NCBI RefSeq assembly: GCF_015732185.1
Contig: NZ_WIQM01000016.1
Location: 248,001 to 312,000 of the forward strand
Source of the DNA: Pectinatus haikarae
Lineage (GTDB): Bacteria > Bacillota > Negativicutes > Selenomonadales > Selenomonadaceae
Reading direction: 5' to 3'
DNA: 64,000 nucleotides
Made by a program: the position numbers and the translations under genes. Below the pieces are notes generated by a model. That model did no database searches. It was not told the origin of the DNA and was given only the letters and a program-made list of their open reading frames with translations. Position 1 is the first letter of the stretch, and every line of letters starts with the position of its first letter. Below are positions 1-8,016 of the stretch, piece by piece.

Positions 1-56
1 CCAAAGGACCCGCCGATAAGTCCCACACCCAAAATCGCCAGTTTCATTTTTGCCAT
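1..56 (-). CDS. tyrA: prephenate dehydrogenase, N-terminal end (partial)
   Basis: Only the first 18 codons lie in the window; the gene continues past the left edge. The visible start reads MAKMKLAILGVGLIGGSF, the beta-alpha NAD-binding fold with a GxGxxG motif at residues 10-15, as expected at the start of a TyrA-type dehydrogenase that makes 4-hydroxyphenylpyruvate for tyrosine. The start codon follows the aroF stop by one base, so the two genes are cotranscribed and translationally coupled. A second ATG three codons on is possible. Identity rests on a short stretch plus context (aroF under a tyrosine-type T-box), so another NAD(P)-dependent dehydrogenase cannot be fully excluded. Confidence 0.7.
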   Translation of the reverse strand, partial: MAKMKLAILGVGLIGGSF

Positions 57-57
57 G

Positions 58-1068
58 TCATCTTTTTCCCATCATGGCTGCTATTGCCTTGACTTCAGTC
101 ATAGTCGATTCAAAATTCTGCGGTGTCAAGGATTGATCTCCGTCACTTAAAGCACATTCCGGATGCGGATGAACTTCTATTATAAGTCCGTCTGCTCCTG
201 CTGCTATTGCCGCCCTTGCCATAGGCCGCACCATCTGCCATCTGCCTGTTCCATGACTGGGATCAGCAATAACGGGCAGATGCGACAGCTCTTTAACGGC
301 AGCTACAGCACTCAGATCCAAAGTATTTCTGGTAAAAGTTTCATATGTCCTTATACCGCGCTCGCACAATATAATATTATAATTTCCTTCATTAGCTATA
401 TATTCAGCAGCATTGAGCCACTCGCTTATAGTCGCTGACAATCCTCTTTTCAAAAGCACAGGTTTGTGTGTTTTTCCCACTTCCTTGAGCAATTGGAAAT
501 TCTGCATATTTCGCGCACCAATCTGCAATACGTCCGCGTAATTACTGATCATATCTATATCATTTTGATTTACCACCTCAGTAACTACACGTAAATCAAA
601 TTTTTCACCGGCTTCTTTTAGCATAGCCAGGCCTTCCTCTGCAAGCCCTTGAAAATCATACGGAGAGGTGCGCGGTTTAAATGCTCCGCCGCGCAGGAAG
701 GCCGCTCCTCCTTTTTTTACACATTCTGCGGCTTCCATAAGCTGTTCTCTGCTTTCCACTGCACAGGGACCAGCCATCACTGCCAAATGAGGACCACCTA
801 TCTTTACTCCATTGACATCGACTATAGTATCTTCCTGCCGAAATTCACGGCTTACTAATTTATATTTTTCTGTAATACGAATCGTTTTTTCCACCCCTTG
901 AAAAGCATTCATCTGCAAACCAGAAATAATTTTCTTGTCGCCTATCACACCCACAATCGTCCTTACAGCACCTTCAGATAAATGATAAGATAATCCCTCT
1001 GCCTCTATTTTTTCCTCAACTTTGTTCAAATCTTCCCGCGAAGCGTCAGGACTCATTACAATAATCAT
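58..1068 (-). CDS. aroF: 3-deoxy-7-phosphoheptulonate synthase (DAHP synthase, type I-beta)
   Basis: Condenses phosphoenolpyruvate and erythrose 4-phosphate in the first step of the shikimate pathway; cytosolic. The 336-residue protein has a short N-terminal ferredoxin-like regulatory domain (about residues 1-75) followed by the TIM-barrel catalytic domain. Visible family motifs are GPCAVES near residue 100, KPRTSPYDFQG, CERGIRTYET, DPSHGTGR and HPHPECALSDGDQSL. I chose the ATG at 1068 because GGAGGAATTAAG precedes it directly; an in-frame ATG 16 codons upstream lacks a ribosome site and lies next to the T-box terminator. tyrA follows immediately, so the operon makes tyrosine precursors. Regulation is by the T-box leader upstream; the N-terminal domain of this subclass commonly mediates feedback inhibition. 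Confidence 0.95.
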   Translation of the reverse strand: MIIVMSPDASREDLNKVEEKIEAEGLSYHLSEGAVRTIVGVIGDKKIISGLQMNAFQGVEKTIRITEKYKLVSREFRQEDTIVDVNGVKIGGPHLAVMAGPCAVESREQLMEAAECVKKGGAAFLRGGAFKPRTSPYDFQGLAEEGLAMLKEAGEKFDLRVVTEVVNQNDIDMISNYADVLQIGARNMQNFQLLKEVGKTHKPVLLKRGLSATISEWLNAAEYIANEGNYNIILCERGIRTYETFTRNTLDLSAVAAVKELSHLPVIADPSHGTGRWQMVRPMARAAIAAGADGLIIEVHPHPECALSDGDQSLTPQNFESTMTEVKAIAAMMGKR

Positions 1069-1117
1069 CTTAATTCCTCCAAAATCATCAAAATATAAAA
1101 TATGCGATGAATGCAAA

Positions 1118-1371
1118 CAAAAAAACCCGTCCCCAAAAAGGGACGAGCAATTACCCGTGGTACCACCCTACTTGCTTATGCAAGCCGCTTATTTCAGATA
1201 CTAACATATCCTAGCCCAAGATAACGGGGGCAATCCGGCACAGCCTACTGCAATTTCAGCCTGCTGCTCACAAGTGTATTTCCACCGGCATATTTATCAT
1301 GTTTCACCACCCCATGACTCTCTGCAAAATACCATCCAGTGTACTTTTCCTGCTCACTGCATTTCATCTTG
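1118..1371 (-). promoter_or_regulatory. T-box leader, probably tyrosine-specific
   Basis: The minus strand carries the canonical T-box sequence AGGGTGGTACCACGGG at 1169-1154, followed by a GC-rich hairpin and a run of T at 1148-1118, which is the regulated terminator in front of aroF. Further 5' the stem I region has an AGTA motif (1345-1342), complementary CACTGG and CCGGTG arms, then GAAATACA, which places TAC (1278-1276) as the specifier codon, i.e. tyrosine. The UGGU in the T-box bulge would pair with a tRNA ending ACCA, consistent with tRNA-Tyr. Uncharged tRNA-Tyr would therefore let transcription into aroF-tyrA proceed. The specifier assignment is read by eye. Confidence 0.88.
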
Positions 1372-1377
1372 TATAGC

Positions 1378-1406
1378 AATATACCAACATTTTTTATATT
1401 TGTCAA
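1378..1406 (-). promoter_or_regulatory. sigma-A-type promoter of the T-box/aroF operon
   Basis: On the minus strand TTGACA (1406-1401) and TATATT (1383-1378) are separated by 17 bases, just upstream of the T-box leader. This is a near-consensus vegetative promoter. Confidence 0.85.
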
Positions 1407-1486
1407 GCAATCTTTTTGTAAAACTGTTATATGCAACGATCTTATTTAGCCGCAACAAAAAACACATTCTGTTTATTTTTACATTA

Positions 1487-1516
1487 CAAAAAGGCAGATA
1501 AATATCTGCCTTTTTT
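1487..1516 (-). terminator. intrinsic terminator after hpf
   Basis: Arms AAGGCAGATA and TATCTGCCTT form a tight hairpin flanked by A and T runs on both sides, about 20 bases after the hpf stop. The symmetry could allow bidirectional action. Confidence 0.85.
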
Positions 1517-1535
1517 ATGCCAGTCTATCACAATA

Positions 1536-2078
1536 TCAGCGGCTTGGCTCTATCAAACCATAGTTGCCATCTTTACGCCGATATACTACATTTACTTCTT
1601 CTGTTTTTGCATCCCGAAATACAAAAAATTCATGATTTATCAAATTCATCTGCATGATAGCTTCCTGTACATCCATCGGTTTTACTGCGAAGCGTTTTGT
1701 TTTGACGACAGGATACTCATCTTCGCTGCCGGCTGATTCATCTGCCGATATCGGCGGTACTGCTTCAATTTTAAAGCTGCCATTTCTAAAACGGCGTTCT
1801 AATTTTGTTTTATGTTTGCGTATCTGACGTTCCAATTTTTCTATAACAAGATCTATAGACGTATACATATCCATTGTCGATTCTTCGCCCCGCAGTAATA
1901 TGCCCTGCACAGGAACAGTGACTTCGACAATATGCCTGCCTTTTATTACCGTGAGCAAGACTGTTATTTCTCCAACGGTGTCAAAATATTTCGTTACCTT
2001 GCCGACCTTTTTTTCCACGTAATCGCGCAAAGCTGGAGTGATTTCAATATTTTTTCCTCTAATAGTAAATGTTGCCAT
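1536..2078 (-). CDS. hpf: ribosome hibernation promoting factor, long form
   Basis: Binds the 30S subunit in stationary phase and dimerises ribosomes into inactive 100S particles. The 180-residue length is that of the long-form HPF of Firmicutes and cyanobacteria: an N-terminal S30AE/RaiA domain (about 1-100, starting MATFTIRGKNIEITPALRDYVEKK) and a C-terminal dimerisation domain (about 120-180, with KPMDVQEAIMQMNLINHEFFVF). AGAAAGGTG precedes the ATG at good spacing. The gene stands alone, diverging from the secretin operon and closed by its own terminator. Confidence 0.95.
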   Translation of the reverse strand: MATFTIRGKNIEITPALRDYVEKKVGKVTKYFDTVGEITVLLTVIKGRHIVEVTVPVQGILLRGEESTMDMYTSIDLVIEKLERQIRKHKTKLERRFRNGSFKIEAVPPISADESAGSEDEYPVVKTKRFAVKPMDVQEAIMQMNLINHEFFVFRDAKTEEVNVVYRRKDGNYGLIEPSR

Positions 2079-2287
2079 ATAGCTTCAACACCTTTCTTAT
2101 GATTCGTGGATCTTTATATACTATATTCTCTGACAATAATCAAAAACCTTTAAAAAATAATATTTTTAAATATTTTTTAATAACAAGATCGTAATTTTAT
2201 AAATAGCAAAGCTTACTTTACAAATTTTTTTATGATTATCGATATTTTTGCAATTATTCTTTTACGTGTGAGAAAAATCACAAAAGT

Positions 2288-2316
2288 TTGACAGTTAAAT
2301 AAAAAGATCATATACT
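2288..2316 (+). promoter_or_regulatory. promoter of the PilP-like/secretin operon
   Basis: TTGACA at 2288-2293 and TATACT at 2311-2316 are 17 bases apart, about 35 bases upstream of the first gene of the pair. The rest of the 2079-2352 spacer is AT-rich without other clear signals. Confidence 0.75.
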
Positions 2317-2352
2317 GAAAATGTTTATATTCATTTTTTAGAGGAAGTTATT

Positions 2353-2886
2353 ATGAAAATGCTCTTTAAAACTCATCTGCCTCTGTATAAAAAACGAAAA
2401 ATAATACTTTTTTCATTTCCGGCAGCAATTTTTGCTGTCTATCTTTTCCTTGAAATGGACACGCGGGAATTACCAACACAGCCATTTCAATCAAGCTATG
2501 ACGCAAATGCCGCTGAAAAGCTTCCACTTTATAATTATCCTCTTCATCGCACAGAGCCGCTTCGTGATCCTTTTTCTGCCGTCCACTCTGAAAAGCACAC
2601 CATTTCCAAAGCTTCAAAGGAGCTTGACTCAGCTATTGTCCCTAAAGAAGAAATTACAATTTCTTCTTCGCCTGCTGTCGCCTCCCCTCCTCCGCTGCCA
2701 TTACTGGCAGGTACTTTTCTTGATCAAGATAAATATTCAGCAATCATTATCCTGGATAATAAATACTCTACAGTGACCGCAGGCAGCCATTTTTCAAACT
2801 ATGAAGTAGTATCTATTGACAGAAACAGCATACATATAAAAAATATCAACGGTGAAATATTTATTTGTCGCTTAAAAGGGTTTTAA
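2353..2886 (+). CDS. membrane-anchored PilP/GspC-like pilus or secretion accessory protein
   Basis: A 177-residue protein with a basic start, one membrane segment at about residues 16-34, a linker ending in a proline-rich stretch (about 110-118, SPPPLPLLAG), and a small C-terminal beta domain (about 115-177). That layout (inner-membrane anchor, periplasmic linker, small beta domain after a LLAGT-type motif) resembles PilP and the HR domain of GspC, which contact the secretin N-domains. The next gene is a secretin seven bases downstream of this stop (or 22 from its preferred start), so a role as secretin partner is inferred from shape and context. RBS is AGAGGAAG. No pilin, ATPase or PilMNO gene is adjacent. 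Confidence 0.6.
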   Translation: MKMLFKTHLPLYKKRKIILFSFPAAIFAVYLFLEMDTRELPTQPFQSSYDANAAEKLPLYNYPLHRTEPLRDPFSAVHSEKHTISKASKELDSAIVPKEEITISSSPAVASPPPLPLLAGTFLDQDKYSAIIILDNKYSTVTAGSHFSNYEVVSIDRNSIHIKNINGEIFICRLKGF

Positions 2887-2908
2887 TATAATTATGCGGG
2901 TGAAGATT

Positions 2909-4234
2909 ATGATCCACAGACTATTTATATTTATTATTGTATTCATCATATGCAATTTTCCCTCCCGCGCATCAGCCATATCATTGCACTTAGCCGATGC
3001 GGATGTACGCTATATTTTAACTGTTCTTGCCTCATCAGATAATATAAACCTTATTATGGATGATAATGTATCAGGTTCCGTTTCAGTCAATATTAATGAT
3101 GTACTGCCTATAGACGCAATAAAAATGATTGGTAAAATAAAAGGATTAGCTTTTGCAGAAGACAAAAATATTCTTTTCATCGGCAGTCCTAAAAATATAC
3201 GCAGTAATTACGGGCAATTGCATATTTTCAAAGTGCAGTACTGCGATCTTAATACGTTGGCCAACGCCATACGTCTTTCTTTCAACACACAGCCGCCATC
3301 TGCAAATAACAAAAAAGAGAACGCTGCCGAAACAGATCAGGGAGAAAAGAATATTCTTACCGATCAAGAAAATAATACACTGCTTTTTTACGGCACCAGC
3401 AATGAAGCAGAAAAAATATCAAATTTTATCCAAAATTTTGATATTCCCAGCAAACAAGTGATGCTGGAGGCAAAAGTTATAGCCATTCAGAAAGACGCTT
3501 CTGAAAAGTTGGGCATTGAGTGGAATTGGTCACAGCTGCCCCAGTACCCTGATTATGAAAAATCCTACGAAACGATAAAAAGCACTGTAAAAAATGACGA
3601 CGGCAGCTACGCAGCTGTCAGCGAAAACATACCAGTTACTAAAATAAACCGAAAAGCAGCCGGTTTTGATAATATTCCAGGTATAATCCAATTTGGTAAG
3701 GGGCCCGAGGGAATACCATTCGAATTCTATTACGGAGCAACATTAAATGCCCTTATAACAAACGGCAAAGCCAATGTTTTAGCCAAACCCAATATTATGA
3801 CACTTAATAATCACAAAGCCATCATTCGTATAGGCGGCAGTGTTCCCGTTCCCAAGACAAGTGTCACTGACTCCACGACAACAACGGCTTATGAATATCA
3901 TGATACCGGCATAATTCTTCAATATACGCCTTTAATAAACGATAATGGTGATATAACGGCTGATGTCCACACAGAGGTAAGCAGTCCTCTATACGTAGAG
4001 GATCTGAAAGCCTACAGATTTCAAACAAGATCAGCAGATACTGTCGTTCGTCTCAAAGATGGAGAAACAATGGTTATAGGCGGACTTATCGGCAGTGAAG
4101 AATCAAAAAGCATGAGCAAAATTCCTTTTCTTGGTGATCTTCCTATTCTGGGGAATTTTTTCCGCAGTATAAAAAAAAATAAAACTGACAGTGAAATAAT
4201 TATATTTCTTACAGCCCATGTTATGGAAAATTAA
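2909..4234 (+). CDS. secretin (type II/IV pilus secretin family)
   Basis: Forms a gated ring in the outer membrane. The 441-residue protein has a signal peptide (about 1-24), an STN-like N domain (LHLADADVRYILTVLASS), a second N domain (about 105-190) and the secretin core: KQVMLEAKVIAIQKDASEKLG, ANVLAKPNIMTLNNHKA with a GGSVPVP loop, and the signature VIGGLIGSEESKSMSKIPFL followed by GDLPILGNFFR. I prefer the ATG at 2909, which has GGGTGA six bases upstream, over one at 2894. It is shorter than typical PilQ (no AMIN domains) and sits only with a PilP-like partner, so it could serve a type IV pilus, a competence system or secretion. Its presence indicates an outer membrane. Confidence 0.88.
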   Translation: MIHRLFIFIIVFIICNFPSRASAISLHLADADVRYILTVLASSDNINLIMDDNVSGSVSVNINDVLPIDAIKMIGKIKGLAFAEDKNILFIGSPKNIRSNYGQLHIFKVQYCDLNTLANAIRLSFNTQPPSANNKKENAAETDQGEKNILTDQENNTLLFYGTSNEAEKISNFIQNFDIPSKQVMLEAKVIAIQKDASEKLGIEWNWSQLPQYPDYEKSYETIKSTVKNDDGSYAAVSENIPVTKINRKAAGFDNIPGIIQFGKGPEGIPFEFYYGATLNALITNGKANVLAKPNIMTLNNHKAIIRIGGSVPVPKTSVTDSTTTTAYEYHDTGIILQYTPLINDNGDITADVHTEVSSPLYVEDLKAYRFQTRSADTVVRLKDGETMVIGGLIGSEESKSMSKIPFLGDLPILGNFFRSIKKNKTDSEIIIFLTAHVMEN

Positions 4235-4490
4235 CTATGACATTATACCAATATTTAAGCGGACTGCATTTAATATTTATCTTTCATTTCAAAAGCTTCC
4301 ATTTATCTTTTCTATTTGTTTTCTATGTTACTTAAAAATATCGAAATAATTAAAAGGAATTTCTTTATTTTATATTGAATTAATAATAATTATAAATATA
4401 AGTCTTTTATTATCTTTTCCTGTGTAGATAACTGCTTCCGATGCTTTTGATAAAAAACTGATCCGTCATCAGTTCCTAAGGGAGGTTAAA

Positions 4491-5123
4491 ATGGATATTA
4501 TAGTAGATTTACCCGCCTTAAGAATACTTTTGATCACAATAATAATTTTGTCCGTGCTGATAGAAATAAAAACAGGCGGAACGGGATTTGGCGCATTGCT
4601 TGGTATAACGGCGGCTGCTGTATTCTGGGGAAGCGGTTATATAAGTGGACTTGTGAATATATATCATATTGCCCTTTTTCTCGGCGGCATATTGTTTATA
4701 ATAATAGAAGTGTTCACTCCTGCTACCGGAATATTCGCAGCACTTGGTATAGTGATGATGCTCTACAGCATAATTTTAGGATTGGGCGGAGATATCGGTG
4801 CCGTTTATATGCTGGCAGGTTCGCTGATCATTGCCGTTTTTTTGTTTATCCTTATTGTGAAAAAACTGCCTTCAAGCATTTTTTGGCAAAAAATGATTCT
4901 AAAGGATTCTTCCAGTTCAGCTAAAGGCTATATATCAAGTACAGACAGATCTTTTCTTCTGAACAAAGAAGGTGTCGTTTTGACCGAGCTTCGTCCTGCC
5001 GGGACCATTCTGATTGATGGTTCACCAATTGATGCAGTATCGGAAGGGTCGTATATAAGCAGAGGAGAAAGGGTCCGCATAATAAAGACAGAGGGCAATC
5101 GTATAATTGTCAGGCAAGTTTAA
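4491..5123 (+). CDS. NfeD-like membrane protein
   Basis: A short-form NfeD protein of 210 residues: about four membrane segments between residues 5 and 125, then a soluble C-terminal OB-fold domain (about 145-210, GVVLTELRPAGTILIDGSPI followed by GERVRII and IIVRQV). NfeD proteins pair with flotillin/SPFH proteins and are thought to help organise membrane microdomains. floA follows after 27 bases, the standard nfeD-floA arrangement. The RBS GGGAGG is strong. The 256-base gap upstream (4235-4490) is AT-rich and I see no further gene in it. Confidence 0.88.
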   Translation: MDIIVDLPALRILLITIIILSVLIEIKTGGTGFGALLGITAAAVFWGSGYISGLVNIYHIALFLGGILFIIIEVFTPATGIFAALGIVMMLYSIILGLGGDIGAVYMLAGSLIIAVFLFILIVKKLPSSIFWQKMILKDSSSSAKGYISSTDRSFLLNKEGVVLTELRPAGTILIDGSPIDAVSEGSYISRGERVRIIKTEGNRIIVRQV

Positions 5124-5150
5124 AATCCACTTATCTCGGAGGTTATAAAA

Positions 5151-6146
5151 ATGGAACCAGTGTTAATTTCAGGCTTTATCCTCGTTCTCGCGGTCATAAT
5201 CATTATGATGTTTCTTTACTTTGTACCGCTCGGCTTGTGGATTTCAGCTCTTGCCGCCAATGTTCCTGTGGGAATATTCACGCTGGTAGGCATGAGAATG
5301 CGCCGCGTAATACCGCAAAGAATTATTCTTCCTCTAATAAAAGCCAACAAAGCAGGACTTACAGTTAATTCGAATCAATTGGAAGCACATTATCTTGCGG
5401 GCGGTAATGTTGATAAAGTGATTGATGCGTTGATTGCCGCCCACCGTGCACAAATTCCTCTTCCTTTTGAACGTTCTGCCGCCATAGACCTTGCCGGCCG
5501 TGATGTCTTGGAAGCCGTGCAAATGAGTGTTAATCCAAAAGTTATAGAAACTCCTATAGTTTCTGCTGTAGCGCGAAATGGCATAGAATTAAAAATCAAA
5601 GCTCGTGTAACTGTTCGTGCCAATATTGACCGCCTCGTGGGCGGTGCGGGAGAACCCACTATAATTGCCCGTGTCGGTGAAGGTATTGTTACTACTGTCG
5701 GTTCTTCTGAAACTCATGCTGATGTTCTTGCAAATCCCGATGATATTTCTAAAACAGTTCTGGGTAAAGGACTTGATGCCGGTACCGCATTTGAAATATT
5801 ATCTATCGACATCGCAGATGTCGATGTCGGCAGAAATATCGGCGCACAATTACAGACGGATCAGGCGGAAGCCGATAAACGCATAGCACAGGCCAAAGCT
5901 GAGGAACGGCGTGCAATGGCTGTGGCAAAAGAACAGGAAATGAAAGCCTATACTCAGGAAATGCAGGCACGTGTGGTAGAATCGGAATCTGAAGTTCCGC
6001 ATGCACTGGCTTCGGCTTTGCGTGAAGGGAAAATGGGTGTTATGGATTATTACAACATGAATAATATCAATGCTGATACAAAAATGCGTGAGACTATCGG
6101 TAAAACCGGAGATGATGAAGCCCAAATATCCCAGCCGGTGAAATAA
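5151..6146 (+). CDS. floA: flotillin-like protein FloA
   Basis: Scaffolding protein of functional membrane microdomains. The 331-residue length and sequence match FloA/YqfA: an N-terminal hydrophobic hairpin (about 5-48, with [16 protein letters not shown]), the SPFH domain (about 60-220, with [20 protein letters not shown] and [10 protein letters not shown]), then a coiled coil rich in Ala/Glu/Lys (about 235-290, [20 protein letters not shown]). RBS is GGAGG. Translation of the next gene begins one base after this stop, so the three genes form one operon. Confidence 0.95.
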   Translation: MEPVLISGFILVLAVIIIMMFLYFVPLGLWISALAANVPVGIFTLVGMRMRRVIPQRIILPLIKANKAGLTVNSNQLEAHYLAGGNVDKVIDALIAAHRAQIPLPFERSAAIDLAGRDVLEAVQMSVNPKVIETPIVSAVARNGIELKIKARVTVRANIDRLVGGAGEPTIIARVGEGIVTTVGSSETHADVLANPDDISKTVLGKGLDAGTAFEILSIDIADVDVGRNIGAQLQTDQAEADKRIAQAKAEERRAMAVAKEQEMKAYTQEMQARVVESESEVPHALASALREGKMGVMDYYNMNNINADTKMRETIGKTGDDEAQISQPVK

Positions 6147-6147
6147 A

Positions 6148-6621
6148 ATGAATACACTTATTATAATTGCTGCGATCGTTTTTTGGGTAGTCTCCAGCAT
6201 GGGCAAAAAGAAAAAAACTACTTCTTCGAAGCGTCGCTTGCCTCCTATCAAGAATCCCCAATCAGAAAAGAATTCTTCTGCCGGTAAAATTACACTTGAC
6301 CATATGATGAAGCACCCTCACACTGCAGCGCCCCCTGCTCCTGCTGAACGGCAGAATTCTTCCCCAGCACCTGCAGCAGCCAAAGAAATTGAGGTTCCCC
6401 CTCTGTTTTCTTCGACCATGCTTCAGAGAAATTCTACTAGTATACCACTTCGACAAGTACTGCCCCCCATGCAGGATAACAGCACTTCAATAACGTCAGC
6501 GCAGATGGATATAGACAGCAAAACAATATTGCGTGCCATTACTTATGCTGAAGTGCTAAATCCGCCCAAATCTGTAAAATATCTCAGACAATACGGCATA
6601 AAAAGATTTCCTTTAAAATAA
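6148..6621 (+). CDS. small membrane-anchored protein of the nfeD-floA operon, function unknown
   Basis: A 157-residue protein I do not recognise. It has one N-terminal membrane segment (about 3-17), a basic patch GKKKKTTSSKRR, a long low-complexity Pro/Ala/Ser region (about 40-120) and a more conserved-looking C terminus (about 125-157, SKTILRAITYAEVLNPPKSV). The layout suggests a membrane tether with a cytosolic tail. Its start overlaps the floA end region, so it probably acts with FloA and NfeD. The C-terminal block is the part to search for homologues. Confidence 0.7.
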   Translation: MNTLIIIAAIVFWVVSSMGKKKKTTSSKRRLPPIKNPQSEKNSSAGKITLDHMMKHPHTAAPPAPAERQNSSPAPAAAKEIEVPPLFSSTMLQRNSTSIPLRQVLPPMQDNSTSITSAQMDIDSKTILRAITYAEVLNPPKSVKYLRQYGIKRFPLK

Positions 6622-6738
6622 CATACGGATATTTTCTGTACTAACATCAGAGCGCAGCTTATCGGGCCATTTCTTGTGAGTGCAATTCACGGATGAAACA
6701 TTTTTTATACTAACTAAATTGCAAGGTGACGATATGTT

Positions 6739-7881
6739 ATGATTATATTACCTGTGGAAAGATTGCGCCCAGGGATGACAATTTGTCAAAGTGTCTTCGA
6801 TGATAATGGTCTTTTTCTATTGCGCCGCGGCACAAAACTCAGTGAATTTTATATATTCAAGCTGAAACAGGCCGGTATCAAAGAGATTGCTGTGGTGTCA
6901 ACAAACACTTATTCAAATTTCACTATTTCACAGGATATTGTATGCGAGGCAACGCGTGCTGCCGCTATAAAAAATCTTTCCAATACTATGGAGCAATTAG
7001 AAAAAAAGGGTGTTCTTCTGGTCGATAAACTTCAGCGCTCCATCTTATCAATAATAAGAGAAGTTTCTGCCAATAAGCGCACTCTTGTCCAATTAAACGA
7101 CATCCGCTCACATGACGGCTATACATTAGTGCATTCTGTCAATGTAGCAATATTGTCGGCTTTGATCGGTTCATTACTTGCTTTGCCTCATAGGGATATG
7201 GAAGATCTGACCCTTGGCGCTATCCTGCATGATATAGGCAAAATAGCCATTCCGGTAGAAATTCTTAATAAACAAACTGCTCTCACGCAGGATGAATTCG
7301 AGTTTATAAAAAAGCATCCTATATTCTCCGTGCAAAAATTACGTGATGCTTCCTGTTTTAATACCAACATAATTAATATTGCCGGTCAGCATCACGAAAA
7401 AGTCAATGGTACAGGTTATCCTTACAAGCTGCACGGCAATCAGATCCACTTATTCGCAAAAATAGTCGCTATAGCAGATGTTTATGACGCCCTTACGAGC
7501 GTACGTTCGTATAAAAAGGCTTATAAGTCACATATTGCATATAATATTATGGCATCTCATTCTCCTGGTCAGTTCGACACAAATATACTGCGAAAATTTT
7601 TTGATCATATAGCGCTTTATCCCAACGGCACAATTTTAAAAACTAATTTAGGTTCCGCTATAGTGAAGGAATCTTCTTTTGGTAAAGTGCTGACGCCTGT
7701 TATATATCTTTTCACCAATACACGCGGTAATGTGCTCAAAGATCCTATTTTAGTTGATATGTCGCAAAATGACAGCTGCGTTATTGAATATGTCTATGAT
7801 GATTATGAAGCGTTGAATCTGATCAAATTGATGCAGATAGATCCTGCCAGCCTTATTGATAACGATGAAACAACAAAATAA
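6739..7881 (+). CDS. HD-GYP domain protein, probable cyclic-di-GMP phosphodiesterase
   Basis: A 380-residue protein with a conserved N-terminal segment common to HD-GYP regulators (PVERLRPGMTICQSVFDDNG), a linker, and an HD-GYP domain at about residues 120-290. Metal and signature motifs are visible: HDIGKIAIP (HD), KKHP, QHHEKVNGTGYP (the HHE and GYP elements) and ADVYDALTSVRSYKKA. The full HHExxxGxGYP signature supports hydrolysis of c-di-GMP. The C-terminal about 90 residues form a further domain of unknown role. There is no receiver or sensor domain. AAGGTG precedes the ATG. Monocistronic, ending at a hairpin shared with brnQ. Confidence 0.88.
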   Translation: MIILPVERLRPGMTICQSVFDDNGLFLLRRGTKLSEFYIFKLKQAGIKEIAVVSTNTYSNFTISQDIVCEATRAAAIKNLSNTMEQLEKKGVLLVDKLQRSILSIIREVSANKRTLVQLNDIRSHDGYTLVHSVNVAILSALIGSLLALPHRDMEDLTLGAILHDIGKIAIPVEILNKQTALTQDEFEFIKKHPIFSVQKLRDASCFNTNIINIAGQHHEKVNGTGYPYKLHGNQIHLFAKIVAIADVYDALTSVRSYKKAYKSHIAYNIMASHSPGQFDTNILRKFFDHIALYPNGTILKTNLGSAIVKESSFGKVLTPVIYLFTNTRGNVLKDPILVDMSQNDSCVIEYVYDDYEALNLIKLMQIDPASLIDNDETTK

Positions 7882-7920
7882 TGCATCCGGTCCGTAAAAC
7901 GAATTTAAAAGGCTGCAATA

Positions 7921-7970
7921 AATACACAAACACCCTCATATACAGAAACTATATGAGGGTGTTGTGTATT
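7921..7970. terminator. long inverted repeat between convergent HD-GYP and brnQ genes
   Basis: Arms CACCCTCATATA and TATATGAGGGTG with a seven-base loop, extended outward by AATACAC and GTGTATT with one bulge. It lies between two convergent genes and most likely ends both transcripts, although the T run is poor. Confidence 0.6.
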
Positions 7971-8016
7971 TGCGGAGACTGCAGCTTGTTGAAATACAAA
8001 ACTAGAAAATGTCTCT

